9,039 nucleotides of DNA from assembly GCA_018221005.1 (NCBI GenBank), contig JAAOXW010000002.1, forward strand, positions 1 to 9,039. The letters are read 5' to 3'. The DNA is from Candidatus Altarchaeota archaeon (lineage in GTDB: Archaea > SpSt-1190). This document shows, one piece after another, positions 6,489-9,039 of the stretch; position 1 is the stretch's first letter; each line of letters opens with the position of its first letter. Made by a program: the position numbers and the translations under genes. Under the pieces are notes generated by a model. The model saw only the letters and a list, made by a program, of their open reading frames with translations. It did no database searches and was not told the origin of the DNA.

Positions 6489-8789
6489 GCGTTTCTTCAA
6501 TTTACTTGCCTGGTTTTTCCCACTCCTTTTTGAGGCAGTTTTTTTCTTCAGAGCTTTAGATTTGCTGGTCTTTCCAAGCTTTTTGACAGGCTCCTTTTCT
6601 AATCTATTTTTTTTCTTGTCTGTCTTGCGCAACCTTCTGACTTTTCGTTTTTTTGGCTCTTTCTCTTCTTCTTTCTCGGAAACCCCCCCATCTATTTCCT
6701 TAGAGGTTTCCTTTGTTTTTTCTTGGACTTCAGTTTTTGTAGCTTGAGCTTCAACTTTCACAGGTTCTAATTCTTTCTCGGGAGCCGATTCTGTTTCTTT
6801 TACTTGTTCTGGAGAAGCTTCAGAAACTGGTTTATCTACAGCTTCAGATTTCGGTTCCGTGACTGTGTCTGACTTTGGTTCAAGAGCCCCAGCCTCTTGG
6901 GATTCTGTTGCCGCTTCAGGAAGTTCGGTGCCCTCTGTTCCCCCCCCACTCCCTTCTTCTACTTTGTCACTCTCTTCTCCCTCAGGTTTCTCCCCTTCTT
7001 CTTTCTTTTCCCCTTCCTCTCCTTCCTTCTTTGGTTGTACAATCTCTTCTTCGTCAACCTTCTCCAATTCTTCCAATTCCTGCTTTTCTCGATCTGCTTC
7101 TTTTTCTAGAGCAGCTTTGAGTTTTTTCTCAGCATCTTTTTTGAGTGCTTCTTCATCTTCCTTCATTTTTTTGAGGTCGTCTTTTGTAAGTTTTAAGCTT
7201 TCCTTTTTCTTGCTCTTTTTATCTTTCTTATCAGGTTTTTCCTGTTTTTCTTTGGCCTTCTCACCCTCTTCAGAACTTTCTGTTTCTGTGGCTTCGGAAA
7301 CCTTTTCTTGAAGTTCTTCCTTTTTCTTTTCCGCCTCCATAAACGATACCGGCTCCTCATCTATGCCCTTCCTCTTACGAATAACATAATTTATTTCCTG
7401 CATTTTTCTTTCGACACTGAGCCTGAGTTCCTCATAACTCTTTTTACTAATTTTGTTAGACCTGCCGTCCCTTTCAAGCGCAGACATTAATTCATCCATC
7501 TTTATTTTTTCTTGCTCTAATTTTTCGATAGATTTTTTATGGTTTTCAAGTACTGCAACTCGTCTCCTCATGTTTTCGAACACAACGGGACTTATACCTG
7601 CTGTTTCCTCAACAATAACATCCTTTAGAGAGTCCAACATTTTCTCAAGATGTCTTTTCTTTACGACCTCTTCGTCAAGTCTGAAAGTAATTTTATCAAT
7701 ATTTTTTGAATTGTCATTTAATAAAGTGTCTACCATTTCCACTTTGTCAACATTTTTCTTAATGAAGCCGAGCTTGTCATTCATTTCTAAAAACATCGCC
7801 TCAACCTTTCCTGCTAATTTGTCAGTATATTTTCGTCCTTCATCAATGAGTTTAGTTTGTTTCTCTACTTCTCGTGCTGCCGTCATAATATTGTCCACAC
7901 TCTTTACCTTTTCGAATCTCTCTGTAACATTGCTTATTTTTTCATTGGCAGAGGCAAGTAAATCATTGAGTCTTTCAATTTCAGATTTATTTCTTTCAAG
8001 ATTGACATTAAACTTTTCAAATTTCTTCGTAATTTTTTGTGGATCGGTTTCTTCAACAATAGTTGCAACTCGCTGAAAAGCTCCATCTAATTTGGTTGCA
8101 GCCTTTTCCCTCTCAAAAACCATTCGACGTGTGTCCCCTAATTTTTCAGTTAAATCCATAATACGTTGATTGAAGGCGTCAAGCATTCCGTGGAACATGT
8201 CTAACTTCCCTTCAAGTTTATCTATCCTTACAACCACTTCAGAAACAGTGGGAAGCTTTTCTTGACCTAGCATGGACTCGCGGTCAGGCTCACTGACTAG
8301 ACCTTCTTCTTCGACAATTTCCCCTATTGTCTTTTCTTTGTTTTCCTCTTCCTCCCCCTTATCGTCTTCTGCCTTTTCTTTCGATGTTTCTTCTGCCTTT
8401 TCTTCAGGCTCTTTCGGGGTTTCTTTTTTTTCCTCAGGTTCCTCTGGACTTTTTGTCTTTTCTTCTTCCTTTGGTTCTTCCGGAGGGGTTTCTTGGGGTA
8501 TTTCAGAGGAAACTTCTTGAGGTGTTTCGGAAGGGGTTTCTTGGGGCACTTCTGGAGTAACCTCTGGTACAGCTTCGGTTTTTTCTACTTCCTTGGACGT
8601 CACAACCTTTTCTTTTACTGCTGCCGGTTTATTTTGACGAGTTGGCTTTTTAGTGACACTTCTCGGCTTTACTTGCTTCTTGGCTCTGACTGGGGCTCTA
8701 CTTTTCAAAGACTTCACTACCTTGGTCTTTGACTTTTTTACAAGGTGTTTCATTTTGTCTTTCATGAGTCCACTACTTTTCCTTGCCAT
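6468..8789 (-). CDS. Lysine/glutamate-rich coiled-coil protein with basic tails (773 aa), function unknown
   Basis: No signal peptide or transmembrane helix is seen, so it should be cytosolic. Parts in order: a basic tail (about 1-61) rich in Lys/Arg with Pro and Ser/Thr; an acidic Pro/Glu/Thr linker (about 65-165); a helical core (about 180-475) with regular Leu/Ile spacing; a second highly charged Lys/Glu low-complexity region (about 476-709); and a very basic tail (710-773). The core resembles, from memory only, uncharacterised archaeal coiled-coil proteins, and contains a helix-turn-helix segment at about 428-455 with DGRSNKISKKSYEELR. ATG 8789 is chosen because the Shine-Dalgarno lies 7 nt before it; ATG 8795 is possible. 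The gene overlaps its upstream partner by 17 nt and its convergent neighbour by 21 nt. A scaffold binding nucleic acid or acidic membranes through its basic tails is conceivable, but function is unknown. Confidence 0.9.
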   Translation of the reverse strand: MARKSSGLMKDKMKHLVKKSKTKVVKSLKSRAPVRAKKQVKPRSVTKKPTRQNKPAAVKEKVVTSKEVEKTEAVPEVTPEVPQETPSETPQEVSSEIPQETPPEEPKEEEKTKSPEEPEEKKETPKEPEEKAEETSKEKAEDDKGEEEENKEKTIGEIVEEEGLVSEPDRESMLGQEKLPTVSEVVVRIDKLEGKLDMFHGMLDAFNQRIMDLTEKLGDTRRMVFEREKAATKLDGAFQRVATIVEETDPQKITKKFEKFNVNLERNKSEIERLNDLLASANEKISNVTERFEKVKSVDNIMTAAREVEKQTKLIDEGRKYTDKLAGKVEAMFLEMNDKLGFIKKNVDKVEMVDTLLNDNSKNIDKITFRLDEEVVKKRHLEKMLDSLKDVIVEETAGISPVVFENMRRRVAVLENHKKSIEKLEQEKIKMDELMSALERDGRSNKISKKSYEELRLSVERKMQEINYVIRKRKGIDEEPVSFMEAEKKKEELQEKVSEATETESSEEGEKAKEKQEKPDKKDKKSKKKESLKLTKDDLKKMKEDEEALKKDAEKKLKAALEKEADREKQELEELEKVDEEEIVQPKKEGEEGEKKEEGEKPEGEESDKVEEGSGGGTEGTELPEAATESQEAGALEPKSDTVTEPKSEAVDKPVSEASPEQVKETESAPEKELEPVKVEAQATKTEVQEKTKETSKEIDGGVSEKEEEKEPKKRKVRRLRKTDKKKNRLEKEPVKKLGKTSKSKALKKKTASKRSGKNQASKLKKRLLQKSL
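6511..6545 (+). terminator. T-rich stretch, candidate terminator for the surface protein gene
   Basis: Oligo-T runs on the + strand at 6514-6518 (T5), 6527-6531 (T5) and 6539-6545 (T7) lie 26-57 nt after the TAG stop. Archaeal RNA polymerase can terminate at such runs without a stem-loop. The runs are the reverse complement of lysine AAA codons in the convergent gene, so they may also be incidental. Further T7-T8 runs occur at 6607-6614 and 6648-6654. Confidence 0.35.
8484..8546 (-). repeat. Short direct repeat in the acidic Pro/Glu linker
   Basis: A 15-nt sequence (aggggtttcttgggg on the + strand) occurs exactly at 8484-8498 and again at 8532-8546, an offset of 48 nt or 16 codons. It encodes part of PQETP, seen twice in this linker. 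The surrounding residues are degenerate Pro-Glu-Thr-Pro units, suggesting in-frame tandem expansion of a flexible linker. Confidence 0.7.
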
Positions 8790-9039
8790 TTTCATTACCT
8801 CCTCCGACAAAATCGTTCACAACTACCGCATCGTTCTTTACTTTTATTAAATCTTGAGTAAAACTCATCCTAAGCTCCTTCATTTCATCAAACTTCACTT
8901 TCTTATTTACAAAGAAGATGCCTGATATTAAAAGTAAAAACCCAATCGGAATCAACCCACTCTTCAAAGGTATTGCTGCCGTAGGCAATTCCCCTTCAGC
9001 TTCCACGTTCGAATTTAATTGGAGGGGTGGTTCTCCCAT
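8773..9039 (-). CDS. Single-span membrane protein, C-terminal part or small complete protein (88 residues visible)
   Basis: The visible frame begins with an ATG whose first base is the last base of the window, so it cannot be told whether this is a complete 88-residue protein or the C-terminus of a longer one. Residues 1-26 are Pro/Glu/Ala-rich, residues 28-44 form one transmembrane helix (GLIPIGFLLLISGIFFV), and residues 45-88 form a charged tail starting NKKVK. The positive-inside rule puts this tail in the cytosol. The tail has a short amphipathic helix-like stretch and ends with Gly-Gly-Gly-Asn-Glu-Asn, where the DNA also serves as the Shine-Dalgarno site of the next gene. It overlaps the coiled-coil gene by 17 nt (8773-8789), so the two are very likely cotranscribed and translationally coupled. 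A membrane anchor for the coiled-coil protein is a possible role. No family was recognised. Confidence 0.7.
   Translation of the reverse strand: MGEPPLQLNSNVEAEGELPTAAIPLKSGLIPIGFLLLISGIFFVNKKVKFDEMKELRMSFTQDLIKVKNDAVVVNDFVGGGNENGKEK
8797..8805 (-). promoter_or_regulatory. Strong Shine-Dalgarno site GGAGGAGGT for the coiled-coil gene
   Basis: On the minus strand GGAGGAGGT ends 7 nt before ATG 8789 and 1 nt before ATG 8795; its first GGAGG is 5 nt before ATG 8795. It sits inside the end of the upstream gene, where it encodes three consecutive glycines. Its position argues against TTG 8810 as the start, because the site would then lie inside the coding sequence. It indicates translational coupling. 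Confidence 0.85.

Noticed and set aside
6562..8560. Several + strand open frames of 60-207 residues, very rich in Ser, Phe and Leu
   Set aside because: They are mirror images of the Lys/Glu-rich coiled-coil gene: AAG, AAA, GAA and GAG codons read backwards give Leu, Phe and Ser. They have no start signals, and the minus-strand frame is continuous for over 2.3 kb.
6468..8789. Coiled-coil protein as an archaellum accessory protein (FlaC/D/E type)
   Set aside because: A long coiled coil suggested this, but I see no FlaD/FlaE-type C-terminal domain and no archaellin or motor gene nearby.
8796..8810. TTG 8810 as the start of the coiled-coil gene
   Set aside because: The Shine-Dalgarno GGAGGAGGT lies downstream of this TTG, inside what would be codons 2-5. 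ATG 8789 or 8795 fits better.

Overview
The window looks archaeal, and most probably from a DPANN-type lineage (the Woesearchaeota/Pacearchaeota style of gene content). That placement is an inference. It rests on a giant Asn-glycosylation-rich surface protein built from NEW3/CARDB-like beta domains with a SHOCT-like cytosolic end, a TATA-box promoter at leaderless spacing in front of it, and a strong Shine-Dalgarno site kept for an operon-internal gene. No rRNA, tRNA, CRISPR array or transposon was seen, and no taxonomic marker gene is present.

Layout. Positions 3-683 (+) hold the 3' part of an MscS-family mechanosensitive channel gene whose 5' end lies outside the window. A 102-nt gap (684-785) carries a TATA-like element. 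Positions 786-6488 (+) encode a 1,900-residue secreted, membrane-anchored protein: signal peptide, DUF2341-like N-terminus, a chain of beta-sandwich domains with about 100 N-X-S/T sequons and four cysteine pairs, a membrane-proximal helical stalk, one transmembrane helix, and a basic cytosolic tail ending in a SHOCT-like helical hairpin. Convergent to it, and overlapping it by 21 nt, is a minus-strand gene (8789-6468) for a 773-residue soluble coiled-coil protein with basic tails, acidic low-complexity linkers and a helical core. Just upstream of that, and overlapping it by 17 nt, is the end of a minus-strand gene (9039-8773) for a single-span membrane protein, possibly cut by the window edge.

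How the parts may work together. Every gene except the coiled-coil one encodes a membrane or envelope protein. The small membrane protein and the coiled-coil protein form a translationally coupled pair. The coiled-coil core contains a helix-turn-helix segment resembling the SHOCT-like end of the giant surface protein, so a cytosolic link between the surface protein and the coiled-coil scaffold is a reasonable but untested idea. The surface protein, with its unglassified N-terminal beta domain, duplicated domain pair and sharp glycosylation gradient, together with its convergent coiled-coil neighbour, is the part most likely to represent something undescribed.
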